Assembly: GCA_016718265.1 (NCBI GenBank) | Contig: JADKDZ010000015.1 | Location: forward strand, 1 to 44,896 | DNA from: Uliginosibacterium sp. | GTDB lineage: Bacteria > Pseudomonadota > Gammaproteobacteria > Burkholderiales > Rhodocyclaceae | Direction of reading: 5' to 3' | DNA: 44,896 nucleotides | Part shown: in pieces, positions 7,449 to 14,613 of the stretch | How positions within the stretch are numbered: position 1 is the stretch's first letter | How the letters are laid out: each line of letters starts with the position of its first letter | Program-made: the position numbers and the translations under genes | Notes under the pieces: generated by a model | The model's input: the letters and a program-made list of their open reading frames with translations, nothing else | The model's database searches: none | Told to the model about the DNA's origin: nothing

Positions 7449-8161
7449 TGGGAAATTGTGGAGTTTACGAGATTGTGAACCTAATCAACAATAAGAGATA
7501 TGTCGGAAGTTCTAAGGATTTAAAAACACGTATGGCTAATCACTTTAGCGGGAGGAGAAGTAACCCTCACATGCAGTGTGCCATGAGAAAATACGGCATA
7601 GAAAATTTTGTATTTAATGTTTTGGAATATGTGCAAGAGGAAGACCTCATAAGAGTTGAGCAATTCTATATAGACACACTAAAACCTGAGTATAATATTT
7701 GTAGCGTAGCTGGCAGCAGGCTTGGCGTTTCAATGAGTGAAGAGGCGAAAGCTAAAATAAGTAAGGCCGTTAAGGAGCGGGTTATCTCCGACGAGACACG
7801 AGAGCGGCTTAGGCAAGCAAACTTAGGCAAAAAGGCCAGCGATGAAACCAGAAAGAAGTTGAGCGAGGTACACACAGGGGTAAAGTTGTCTGAGGAACAC
7901 AAGCGCAGGATAGGGGATGCGAACAGAGGTAAAAAACACTCCGACGAGAGTAAATCCAAGATGGCAGCTAACCGGTCGACATGCAAGGTTCTTTGTTTGA
8001 CAAACAATACGCTCTACGAATCTGTAAAACACGCGGCAATTAGCCTCAACATAAACCTGATGAGTATATATTATGCATTCAGAAAGGCTGATAAATCCAT
8101 TCATGGATACGTTTTTGAACGCATTGAAAAGTTAGAGGAGAGTAACCTTGAATTTGTTTAA
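7448..8161 (+). CDS. GIY-YIG homing endonuclease with NUMOD repeats
   Basis: A 237-residue free-standing homing endonuclease. The N-terminal GIY-YIG nuclease domain shows GVYEIVNLINNKRYVGSS (5-22), a catalytic Arg near 28 and a Glu near 69. A chain of NUMOD3-type DNA-binding motifs follows (SEEAKAKISKA, SDETRERLRQANLGKKAS, SEEHKRRIGDANRGKKHS). The C-terminus has a NUMOD1-like segment (SVKHAAISLNINLMSIYYAF). The domain order matches SegA-type phage enzymes that spread between tail genes. The gene starts on the stop of the upstream gene, and its last codons supply the ribosome site and TTG start of the downstream gene, so its insertion preserved translation of its neighbours. Confidence 0.9.
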   Translation: MGNCGVYEIVNLINNKRYVGSSKDLKTRMANHFSGRRSNPHMQCAMRKYGIENFVFNVLEYVQEEDLIRVEQFYIDTLKPEYNICSVAGSRLGVSMSEEAKAKISKAVKERVISDETRERLRQANLGKKASDETRKKLSEVHTGVKLSEEHKRRIGDANRGKKHSDESKSKMAANRSTCKVLCLTNNTLYESVKHAAISLNINLMSIYYAFRKADKSIHGYVFERIEKLEESNLEFV

Positions 8162-9758
8162 AAAATGCTTGGACAGAAACGAATGGGTTCAAGTAGCCCC
8201 TGCCCCCAACGCACATGCTGCAGGGATGTGTTTATGCTCTGATGAACGTTCAGACATCTCGAGGCACCCTCTGGTGTATCAGCTTGTGTCTGCAACAGTG
8301 CTGAATCGTTTTAACATCGTAACAAAGAGCTGGAACTTTGTGCAATCCCCTGCTCTTGCTGGAACCTTTGGCGCAGGTGCAGCAATGGATTTTGTGCCAT
8401 CTTTCGGCCTTGTTGGCACAATCGCAGCAGGAGCTACAACGGACAAGGTGACACTCACCACAGCCCTTCCTGCCGCAGTTGGTGTGAATATGCTTGCCAA
8501 CCGTGGCGGGTCTGGGGACCATGGCTTTAAGCTGCGCATTACAGATACCACAGCAGGGAAAACAGAGGAGCGTTATATCACTGGCAATACAGGAGGAACA
8601 ACCCCTGCTATCCGTGTTCACTCTCCTTTCTCCTTTACCCCGGCTACTGGGGCAAGGTACGAGATTGTAGCTGGTAGAGTGTTTATGCTCGGAGCTGGAA
8701 CAACAGCTTCTAACATCTGGCGCTCTTTGGAGATTGCCAGCAACTTCCTTTCCACAGGGCTTAGCACAACAGGACTTCCGGCAACTGTTGCAACAGACTC
8801 TGCAATGCTTGTTCTTGATGAGCAATACACCCCGTACAACATGAAGCCCGGTGAGGGCATGATTAAGGGGGCTTTCCTGTATGACGCAGGGCATGTTAGC
8901 CGCTATGCGTTAGTTGCCACAGCGGCAGCAGCAAGCACGCTCACTGGACAGGCCACCCTTGGGGATGCTGTAGTAGCTGCCAACGAATACCGGAACTTCC
9001 AGCTTCGTATTGTGCAGGACACCGTAACGCCAGCAGCAGTGGGGCAGCGCAGGGTTATCGCAAGCCATACAGCAGGCCCAAGTCCTGTCTACACCCTTGG
9101 TACTGCATGGACTACTACACCTTCCTCATCAGCAAAGTACGTTATTGAGCTTCCTAATCTGATTCTTCTTAGAACAAGTGGCACAACAACGGTGTACACA
9201 TACAACTACACTGATGCAACAATCAATAACGGGACAAACAGCATTGCTGCAAACTCGTGGAGCACAACCTACTTTGCAGCTGCTGGTGCAGCTAACGCCG
9301 TGGGTGGTATGTGGGCAAGTTCTTATGCAATACAGCCGGATGTTGATAGAAACTCACGACACTCCTTCCAGCACTTCTTCCGGGGATCGTCTGCCAGTAT
9401 TGACGTATTTGATATAGCGGGGTCTATCACTGGTACTTGGACAAGTGCGATTGTCTACGACGGCTCTGTAGCACTCACGACAGGTTCTTGTGGAAGCCTT
9501 GCGCCAAACGATAACGAAGGGCGTATGTTCTACATCAACATATACGCATCTGGGGCATTGAACCAGATATTCAGGTACGATGTGCAGAACAGGGTTATGG
9601 CCTCATACACCCCAACAGATTTCATCCAGACAGGCACTGCTGCTACAGGAGGTAGAATGACCACCTACTGTGCAATGGATACTGATAAAAACTACGATGT
9701 TATTTTGTTGCAGAGTCATCTATCAACGTTAGCTCAGGAACTAATACCTCTTGTGTAA
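8148..9758 (+). CDS. Tail appendage protein, repeat-rich
   Basis: A 536-residue protein rich in Ala/Thr/Gly beta strands, with blade-like repeats including ALVATAAAASTLTGQATLGDAV. It matches the large structural proteins encoded after collagen-like fibres in many phages. A beta-propeller-like fold is an inference. The start is TTG at 8148, chosen because AGAGGAGAGTAACC lies at the right distance. This overlaps the last 14 bases of the homing endonuclease. It ends the appendage cluster before the R-M cassette. Confidence 0.65.
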   Translation: MNLFKKCLDRNEWVQVAPAPNAHAAGMCLCSDERSDISRHPLVYQLVSATVLNRFNIVTKSWNFVQSPALAGTFGAGAAMDFVPSFGLVGTIAAGATTDKVTLTTALPAAVGVNMLANRGGSGDHGFKLRITDTTAGKTEERYITGNTGGTTPAIRVHSPFSFTPATGARYEIVAGRVFMLGAGTTASNIWRSLEIASNFLSTGLSTTGLPATVATDSAMLVLDEQYTPYNMKPGEGMIKGAFLYDAGHVSRYALVATAAAASTLTGQATLGDAVVAANEYRNFQLRIVQDTVTPAAVGQRRVIASHTAGPSPVYTLGTAWTTTPSSSAKYVIELPNLILLRTSGTTTVYTYNYTDATINNGTNSIAANSWSTTYFAAAGAANAVGGMWASSYAIQPDVDRNSRHSFQHFFRGSSASIDVFDIAGSITGTWTSAIVYDGSVALTTGSCGSLAPNDNEGRMFYINIYASGALNQIFRYDVQNRVMASYTPTDFIQTGTAATGGRMTTYCAMDTDKNYDVILLQSHLSTLAQELIPLV

Positions 9759-9832
9759 GATGCACCTTTATTAACATCAAATGTGCTCCTTAACACTAAC
9801 AATGTTATGTTTCCTTATCCCTGACGCCACTA

Positions 9833-9867
9833 TTGACCTATAGTCACGCTCGTGTATGATGACTATA
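9833..9867 (+). promoter_or_regulatory. Methyltransferase promoter with operator-like repeat
   Basis: TTGACC (9833-9838) and TATGAT (9855-9860) with 16-bp spacing form a sigma-70 promoter. A 7-bp inverted repeat TATAGTC (9839-9845) / GACTATA (9861-9867) brackets the -10, and a further ACTAT half-site lies at 9829-9833. ATAGTC/GACTAT half-sites are typical of controller-protein boxes. The controller promoter at the other end of the cassette carries the same kind of site. Confidence 0.65.
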
Positions 9868-9897
9868 AGAACCAAATCATCAGGAGTGAAATTTCCT

Positions 9898-11136
9898 ATG
9901 TCATCCCCGGCTTTAACAAATGATCTTTTTGAAAGTGAAATCGAAATCTATAGGAAGTTTCTTCCCATAGTTAGCCCAGTCGAAGGAGCCAACCCCAAAA
10001 CAAATACTTGGGACGTTCCTTACACAATCGGTGAACTTTCTTATTTGGTACATAGCCATTATCGATATTACGGAAAATTTCCGTCTGTGGTTCCCGGCCA
10101 ACTGCTCGACCAATTCCCACCACCAAGTAAAGAGCACTATGTTTTGGATAATTTTTGCGGATCCGGGACTACTTTGGTCGAAGCAAAATTGCGAGGCATA
10201 AAATCGTTTGGTGTCGATATAAGCTGGCTTTCTTGCCTTGTTTCAAACGTAAAGTCAAATGCAGTCGATACGAAACAAGTAAATACTGAGCTCAATAGAA
10301 TTTCAAAAGAGTTTCACAAAATTGCTATTAAGTACTCTGCTCCCGAAGATTCTTTTGTTGAAAAATGGTTCGAGAAAGAAACGTCTAGAGAACTAGCGGC
10401 GCTGAGAGAAATTATTTTAAATCTGCCACAATCAAGTGAAAGGGATTTTCTTCTTGTGGCTTTTATCGGAATAATCAGAAGGGTATCAAAAGCATTTGAC
10501 GGAGAGGTTCGCCCTCATATAAACAAAGCCAAAAAACAACGCGGTGTTTTTGAGGCGTTCTCCAAGAAAGTTAGAGACATGTGCTCAGACCACGATCATT
10601 ACATGCGATTGATTAATACAAGAACGCCGTCAAAATGCCTTTTGGGTAGCAATGTCGAATTGCCAAGTATATTAAATGATGGAAAGTGTCATCTTGTTAT
10701 AAGCCACCCACCGTACCTAAATAGCTTTAACTACACGCCCGTGTATAGTTTAGAGTTTTACTGGGGGGTTCCATTTGAAGCTGAATATACAGGAGGACAA
10801 AAAAATCTTCACAAGCAAGAATTAACCGCACATCCCGCCAGTGAGAAAATAACTGATTCGTATTTTAGTCATTTGGAGCAGTGTTACAGAGAAACCTACA
10901 AAATTCAGTCTCCAGGAGGTTATTTGGCAATAGTGATTGGAGACTGCACAAGAAATGGAGAGCTAATTCCTGTCCTTGAGAAAACCATAGAGATTGTCAA
11001 GAAAATAGGGTATGTGCCGCATGAGTATAACTATCGAACAACCCACTATGGCCTTGGCAAATATGCTTACCGGCATCGCGCGGATTACCACGGCGATGCC
11101 GACAAGAAGGATGGAATACTTATATTCAAACGTTAA
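9898..11136 (+). CDS. Type II DNA methyltransferase (amino-MTase, N6A or N4C)
   Basis: A 412-residue AdoMet-dependent DNA methyltransferase. Motif I DNFCGSGTT (about 84-92) binds AdoMet. The catalytic motif IV is SHPPY (269-273), a variant of (D/N/S)PP(Y/F). Motif I precedes IV with about 180 residues between, consistent with an alpha-like order with a central target-recognition region. An upstream in-frame ATG at 9856 lies inside the -10 box, so I use the ATG at 9898, which has AGGAG 11 bases before it. The gene is convergent with the endonuclease gene (4-bp gap). It should methylate the cognate site and protect phage, and possibly host, DNA. The recognition sequence cannot be read from the protein. 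Confidence 0.85.
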   Translation: MSSPALTNDLFESEIEIYRKFLPIVSPVEGANPKTNTWDVPYTIGELSYLVHSHYRYYGKFPSVVPGQLLDQFPPPSKEHYVLDNFCGSGTTLVEAKLRGIKSFGVDISWLSCLVSNVKSNAVDTKQVNTELNRISKEFHKIAIKYSAPEDSFVEKWFEKETSRELAALREIILNLPQSSERDFLLVAFIGIIRRVSKAFDGEVRPHINKAKKQRGVFEAFSKKVRDMCSDHDHYMRLINTRTPSKCLLGSNVELPSILNDGKCHLVISHPPYLNSFNYTPVYSLEFYWGVPFEAEYTGGQKNLHKQELTAHPASEKITDSYFSHLEQCYRETYKIQSPGGYLAIVIGDCTRNGELIPVLEKTIEIVKKIGYVPHEYNYRTTHYGLGKYAYRHRADYHGDADKKDGILIFKR

Positions 11137-11140
11137 AAAA

Positions 11141-12247
11141 CTAAACCTCAAAAACAAGATTGCCATCCACGAAGGCAAATCGCTTGATCTCCCCATCATC
11201 TAGATCAAGGAATATCTTGCCTTCGTGTTCATTCACAACCTGCAAAGCTAACTTCCTTACCTCCTCGTCGCTCTCGAAGCATGCTTTTGTGATCTTTTCG
11301 TAAAACCCTTCACCAAACTGAGCTTCAAATCTTGTGAAGGCATCAACAATCAAGTCGTCTCGCACAACAAAATTCTTATCAATATACGCCTTGATCATAT
11401 TTTGGCTTTTTTGCTCCCAATGCGAGAACTCCGTTAATACCAAAACACTTATCAATTCAGCTTCATTATTTCTTTTATCGCAACTATTGAAACGTCGCTT
11501 CCGAACGTCGAGCGCAACAAATGATGATTGCTTGGCTTTCTCCGGAGTTTGAGGCCCAGGCAGGCAATCATTTAGCAAAGCAATGATTTGGCCTTGTTGA
11601 ACAGAAACAATTTCCAAAATTCTGCAATTATCCAACGAATATGCAACATCCCTTAAGCTCTGATTATTACCAAGAACTTCTGATTCGTTTTCATTCGAAA
11701 GAGTAAATACTATCCTGCTGTTTGCTGCAATTTCCTCTTCGAACAAAAAGCTATCATCTTCAGCTTTCGTTATCCTTACGCCAGCAGGAGCATTAAAGCA
11801 GACGGTGTATGTATGGCGCTCCTCTACACCTCTCGGCGCGAATGAAACCGTAAAAGGCGTTTCAAATGGAACCTTAAAGCTCTTATTGTTATGTTTGGTA
11901 AATGTGCGTTTAAATCCGCCATTTACTGTTTGCTCAACACCAACCTTTTTGCACTCTATAAATGCAAATATTTTCGTCGGGTCGGTGATTTCGCCTCCAT
12001 TGCGCACTAATGGATTGCCGTCTTCATCCAACTGCGGTGCATTAAGAAGAGTAAACTCCACCTTGTGCCCAGCCTCAGAGAATCCAAAAAGTTTGGGCTC
12101 GACGTGCAGGCGCGAATAGAGCTCACGCTCGCGCACAATTGCCGCATATGTCAAAACTTCGAGCATATCTCCGACTTTTCTACCAACCTGATGGCCAGCG
12201 TGTCGAAAATGGGAAATGTATTTGAAAACATCTGAAAGACCGCTCAT
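11141..12247 (-). CDS. Type II restriction endonuclease (PD-(D/E)xK-like)
   Basis: A 368-residue protein assigned mainly by context: it sits between a methyltransferase and a controller gene. A plausible PD-(D/E)xK core is Asp89...Glu98-Cys-Lys100 (in TDPTKIFAFIECKKVG), preceded by VEFTLLNAP with acidic residues. The start ATG overlaps the controller stop by one base (TAATG), so endonuclease synthesis is coupled to the controller. This is the usual way R-M systems delay endonuclease until methylation is in place. No family name or recognition site is assigned. Confidence 0.75.
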   Translation of the reverse strand: MSGLSDVFKYISHFRHAGHQVGRKVGDMLEVLTYAAIVRERELYSRLHVEPKLFGFSEAGHKVEFTLLNAPQLDEDGNPLVRNGGEITDPTKIFAFIECKKVGVEQTVNGGFKRTFTKHNNKSFKVPFETPFTVSFAPRGVEERHTYTVCFNAPAGVRITKAEDDSFLFEEEIAANSRIVFTLSNENESEVLGNNQSLRDVAYSLDNCRILEIVSVQQGQIIALLNDCLPGPQTPEKAKQSSFVALDVRKRRFNSCDKRNNEAELISVLVLTEFSHWEQKSQNMIKAYIDKNFVVRDDLIVDAFTRFEAQFGEGFYEKITKACFESDEEVRKLALQVVNEHEGKIFLDLDDGEIKRFAFVDGNLVFEV

Positions 12248-12474
12248 TAAAGCCCCTGAAATAATTCTTCAACTGAAATTCCGAGCGCGTCAGCGAATTT
12301 CTTGATATTTAAAAGACTTACATTTCGTTCGCCACGCTCGACCCCACCAACATAGCTACGATCCAAGCCAGAAATGTCTGCAAAAGCTTCTTGGGAGAAT
12401 CCTCTTGCCTTGCGGAGCGTTCTTAGGCGAACGCCGAAGGATGAGATGAATTTGTTGTCGCTGGATGTAGCCAT
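12247..12474 (-). CDS. R-M controller protein (XRE-type HTH)
   Basis: A 75-residue Xre-family helix-turn-helix protein (LRTLRKARGFSQEAFADISG, then LDRSYVGGVERGERNVSL), the standard shape and length of C proteins. An upstream GTG at 12510 would add 12 residues but lies inside the operator, so I use the ATG at 12474. No strong ribosome site precedes it, and leaderless controller transcripts are known in this family. It should bind the box at 12504-12540, activating its own and the endonuclease gene, and probably the related site at the methyltransferase promoter, repressing it. Confidence 0.85.
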   Translation of the reverse strand: MATSSDNKFISSFGVRLRTLRKARGFSQEAFADISGLDRSYVGGVERGERNVSLLNIKKFADALGISVEELFQGL

Positions 12475-12503
12475 TGCCAAATGATCGCTATTTGAGTACG
12501 ATG

Positions 12504-12540
12504 AGTCCACGGACTATGCGTACCATTCCGTACCCTACGG
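12504..12540 (-). promoter_or_regulatory. Controller operator (C-box) region
   Basis: Two palindromes lie directly upstream of the controller gene: AGTCC-AC-GGACT (12504-12515) and CCGTA-CCC-TACGG (12528-12540), centred about 24 bp apart. Read on the minus strand the first gives ATAGTCCGTGGACTCAT, very close to the ATAGTCCGTG core of known C-boxes such as that of Esp1396I. Confidence 0.65.
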
Positions 12541-12558
12541 AAACATAACAATTCATTC

Positions 12559-12630
12559 CAGCGGACGCGCTAAAGCGCGCCGCTGAACTCAAACGTTAAG
12601 GAGCCTTTTCTACGTTAAGGAAACTCAAAC
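12559..12630. repeat. Hairpin and tandem direct repeats at cassette edge
   Basis: 12559-12571 (CAGCGGACGCGCT) pairs with 12574-12585 (AGCGCGCCGCTG) around a 2-nt loop with one bulged A, a very stable GC hairpin. Next to it, ACGTTAAGGA occurs twice (12593 and 12612) and AACTCAAACG twice (12586 and 12622). The doubled segments suggest a small duplication at the boundary between the R-M cassette and the lysis genes. Confidence 0.5.
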
Positions 12631-12636
12631 GCTCGC

Positions 12637-12664
12637 TTGACTTCGTATGTTTATGTGCTATAAT
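12637..12664 (+). promoter_or_regulatory. Lysis-gene sigma-70 promoter
   Basis: TTGACT (12637-12642) and TATAAT (12659-12664) with 16-bp spacing, 17 bases before the endolysin start. The R-M cassette thus leaves the lysis operon with its own promoter. Confidence 0.75.
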
Positions 12665-12681
12665 AAAGGGAAGGGTACTTA

Positions 12682-13191
12682 ATGAGCAATCATGTAAAAG
12701 GAAGGCTTGCAGTATTGGTCGGCGCAGTTGCAGCTACAGTTATTGCAACACAAATTCCAAGATTAGAGGGCACTAGGTATGTGCCTTACTACGACAAGGG
12801 AGGGGTTTTGACAGTATGTAGTGGAGTTACTTTTCCGAGACCTGTAGTCGGAAAAACATACACAAAAGAAGAGTGTGCAGCACTTGACGAAACAGTCATT
12901 ATCGAACACGCAGAAAAAAGTCTTAAGCACCTTCCTCCTAACGCAAAGGACGGACATAAGATACTCGCTGTCTTAGCAGGGTACAACCTCGGGCCTAAGA
13001 GAATCGTTGACAGCGGGCTACCTATGCTTATCACTAAAGATGATCCATCTGCTTGTAGCGCCCTTGTTAAATACAGGTTCGTGGCAGGGAAGGATTGCTC
13101 AGTTCGTTCAAACAATTGCTATGGAGTTTACGCACGCAGGCTTACTGAAAGAGACCTTTGTAATGCATACAACAAAAAAGACGCAAGATGA
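12682..13191 (+). CDS. SAR endolysin, GH24 lysozyme
   Basis: A 169-residue glycoside hydrolase family 24 lysozyme (T4/P21 type) cleaving the MurNAc-GlcNAc bond of peptidoglycan. The catalytic triad fits the family spacing E-x8-D-x5-T exactly: Glu29, Asp38, Thr44. The N-terminus has a basic start (NHVKGR) and a weakly hydrophobic Ala/Val/Gly helix (about 9-26), typical of a signal-anchor-release domain. The enzyme is probably exported by Sec, tethered inactive, and activated on release. AAGGG upstream supports the ATG. The spanin genes follow. Confidence 0.88.
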   Translation: MSNHVKGRLAVLVGAVAATVIATQIPRLEGTRYVPYYDKGGVLTVCSGVTFPRPVVGKTYTKEECAALDETVIIEHAEKSLKHLPPNAKDGHKILAVLAGYNLGPKRIVDSGLPMLITKDDPSACSALVKYRFVAGKDCSVRSNNCYGVYARRLTERDLCNAYNKKDAR

Positions 13192-13221
13192 TTTTATTAC
13201 AATGTTTGAAGGAGGATGCGA

Positions 13222-13584
13222 TTGAGTAAATTTCAATGGTTTATTTGGGCTATGTTTGGGAACGATGAAGACGGAATCTACGGAGACAAGTCGTTTAACC
13301 CCGAGCAAGAAGAGTCTGTGTGGATGGCTATCAAGTGGTGGCTGCGAAATCCATGTCATAATTTGTGCTTTAGTGTTATAGGCGTTCCTCGTCCTTTCCT
13401 CACAACAGGAGATTACCCTTTTGATGTGTTCAGTCCGAAAGGTGGATGGAATAGACTGAATCATCACTCAATTTATAACAATAAAAACTACCCGTTTATC
13501 TCGTACATCGGCTGGTGCAAGTTCTACATCGGCTGGCGTGAGCGTGGTAACTTCGGGATTAAGCTAACAAGGAACAAACAATGA
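13222..13584 (+). CDS. Conserved phage protein of lysis cluster, unknown role
   Basis: The most likely start is TTG at 13222, 7 bases after GGAGG. An ATG at 13216 is in frame but too close to that ribosome site. The product (120 residues) is Trp/Tyr-rich, with a Trp-rich N-terminal helix (MSKFQWFIWAMFG) and an aromatic C-terminal part (FISYIGWCKFYIGWRERGNFG). Similar proteins occur beside lysis or terminase genes in many phages, without known function. The N-terminal helix is too charged downstream to call it a holin. The stop overlaps the spanin start (ATGA). Confidence 0.6.
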   Translation: MSKFQWFIWAMFGNDEDGIYGDKSFNPEQEESVWMAIKWWLRNPCHNLCFSVIGVPRPFLTTGDYPFDVFSPKGGWNRLNHHSIYNNKNYPFISYIGWCKFYIGWRERGNFGIKLTRNKQ

Positions 13585-14120
13585 CATTCCCACAGCTATA
13601 CATTATAATCGGGATTGCAAGCGCTGTTGTATCTGGTGTTGCTGTATGGAAGTGGCAGGCAAACAAATACGATGTGATTATCACAAGAATGGAGAAAACG
13701 TATGTCGAAGAGCGGAACAAGCAGATATCTGAGATTGCAAAAGCAAATGAGAAAGCAATCAAGAGTGAAAGAGAAAACACACAAAGAGTTTCTGAAATCG
13801 AATCCAAGTATCTATCAGCGAATGAAAAACTCCGTGGTGCTCAAGATAGTATCAATAAGCTGCGTGCTAAGTACGATGGGCTGTATGTCAAGTCCGCTTC
13901 CTGTTCCAGCAACAGTGACGTTGCCGCCACAGCCTCCAGCGATCCTTCTGCAAGCATCCCCAACGCCACCTCAGGGGTATGCAAGCTATCTGGAGAATTT
14001 ACAGAGTCACTTGTTGCCACGTACAGAGACGCAGACGAAATGAAATCTCGCCTGAATGCGTGCAAGAGCTACGCAGAGGATATTGTGAGATTCAGGAAGG
14101 AACACAATGAAGGAAATTGA
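13581..14120 (+). CDS. Rz: Inner-membrane spanin (Rz-like)
   Basis: A 179-residue protein with a short N-terminal anchor (LYIIIGIASAVVSGVAVW, about 6-23) and a long charged coiled coil (about 30-100) reaching into the periplasm. This is the Rz topology. It pairs with the lipoprotein encoded in the +1 frame inside it (13822-14043) to fuse inner and outer membranes in the last step of lysis. Four cysteines in the distal half could form intermolecular disulfides. It overlaps genes on both sides. Confidence 0.85.
   Translation: MTFPQLYIIIGIASAVVSGVAVWKWQANKYDVIITRMEKTYVEERNKQISEIAKANEKAIKSERENTQRVSEIESKYLSANEKLRGAQDSINKLRAKYDGLYVKSASCSSNSDVAATASSDPSASIPNATSGVCKLSGEFTESLVATYRDADEMKSRLNACKSYAEDIVRFRKEHNEGN
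13822..14043 (+). CDS. Rz1: Outer-membrane lipoprotein spanin (Rz1-like), nested
   Basis: A 73-residue frame lies wholly inside the Rz-like gene in the +1 frame. It has a lipoprotein signal (MKNSVVLKIVSISCVLSTMGC, with Cys21 as likely lipidated residue) followed by a Pro-rich mature part (SSPLPVPATVTLPPQPP, SPTPPQGY). Both traits define Rz1. The lipobox TMGC is not the commonest form. The frame is open from 13702, but only the ATG at 13822 gives a signal peptide at the N-terminus. Confidence 0.82.
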   Translation: MKNSVVLKIVSISCVLSTMGCMSSPLPVPATVTLPPQPPAILLQASPTPPQGYASYLENLQSHLLPRTETQTK

Positions 14121-14508
14121 CGCAAAGGCAATCACAGCAGAGCAGAAGAAGCTGATCAAGAGCCTTGATAAGCTCTCCAAGATGGCCTATAATGCTGCTA
14201 TCGCAATCCTGCAAGACCCTGAGGCTGATATCAAGATAAAGGCTGATTTGATTACTAAGGTGCTTACGTTGCAGTCAGAGAATATTGATAGGAGTGCAAA
14301 GAATAACCTTGCAGCTAGTATCGCCAATGTCAGAGCAGAGCTGCAAGAGAAACAGCTTTCCCGCATTGGAATGAAGAACGTAACACCAGAAGAGGACGAT
14401 GGAAAGCCTCGTGTAACATTCTCTCCAAGTGTTATTCAAAACATTGACGGAGAAGATGCTGCCACAGGGGATGGCGTGTTGGACATCGATCATCTGAAAA
14501 ATGTTTAA
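14107..14508 (+). CDS. Unknown protein; possible small terminase subunit
   Basis: A 133-residue, mostly helical, charged protein (MKEIDAKAITAEQKKLIKSL...) with an acidic C-terminus. It overlaps the spanin stop. Its position before the large terminase, size and helical character fit a small terminase subunit, but no helix-turn-helix is evident and other small genes also lie in the interval. The assignment is by context only. Confidence 0.35.
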   Translation: MKEIDAKAITAEQKKLIKSLDKLSKMAYNAAIAILQDPEADIKIKADLITKVLTLQSENIDRSAKNNLAASIANVRAELQEKQLSRIGMKNVTPEEDDGKPRVTFSPSVIQNIDGEDAATGDGVLDIDHLKNV

Positions 14509-14516
14509 CAAATAGC

Positions 14517-14545
14517 TTGACAAAGGTACATCTCGGGTATATAAT
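14517..14545 (+). promoter_or_regulatory. Consensus sigma-70 promoter upstream of TnpB insertion
   Basis: TTGACA (14517-14522) and TATAAT (14540-14545) with 17-bp spacing. In the ancestral phage this promoter probably fed the gene at 16032. The TnpB element now lies between them. Confidence 0.82.
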
Positions 14546-14613
14546 GTCTATATACAGTGAGAGATGAGAAAAGACACATTGTTTTTATCCATAGACCAAC
14601 TATACTACAACCT

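Larger units (their letters stand above)
9785..12604. other. R-M cassette flanked by inverted repeats
   Basis: A 10-bp inverted repeat, GCTCCTTAAC (9785-9794) and GTTAAGGAGC (12595-12604), brackets the methyltransferase/endonuclease/controller cassette. Just inside it a 12-bp inverted repeat TGTTATGTTTCC (9803-9814; complement 12539-12550) lies upstream of each outward-in promoter. The outer repeats may mark the edges of the acquired block. They also resemble the CTCCTTAAC part of the phage's shared terminator, so the block may have landed in or next to such a hairpin. Confidence 0.5.

Noticed and set aside
12247..12474. Xre-type regulator as a lysogeny repressor.
   Set aside because: It is coupled to a restriction gene, has C-box operators, and no integrase or Cro/CI-type pair is present.
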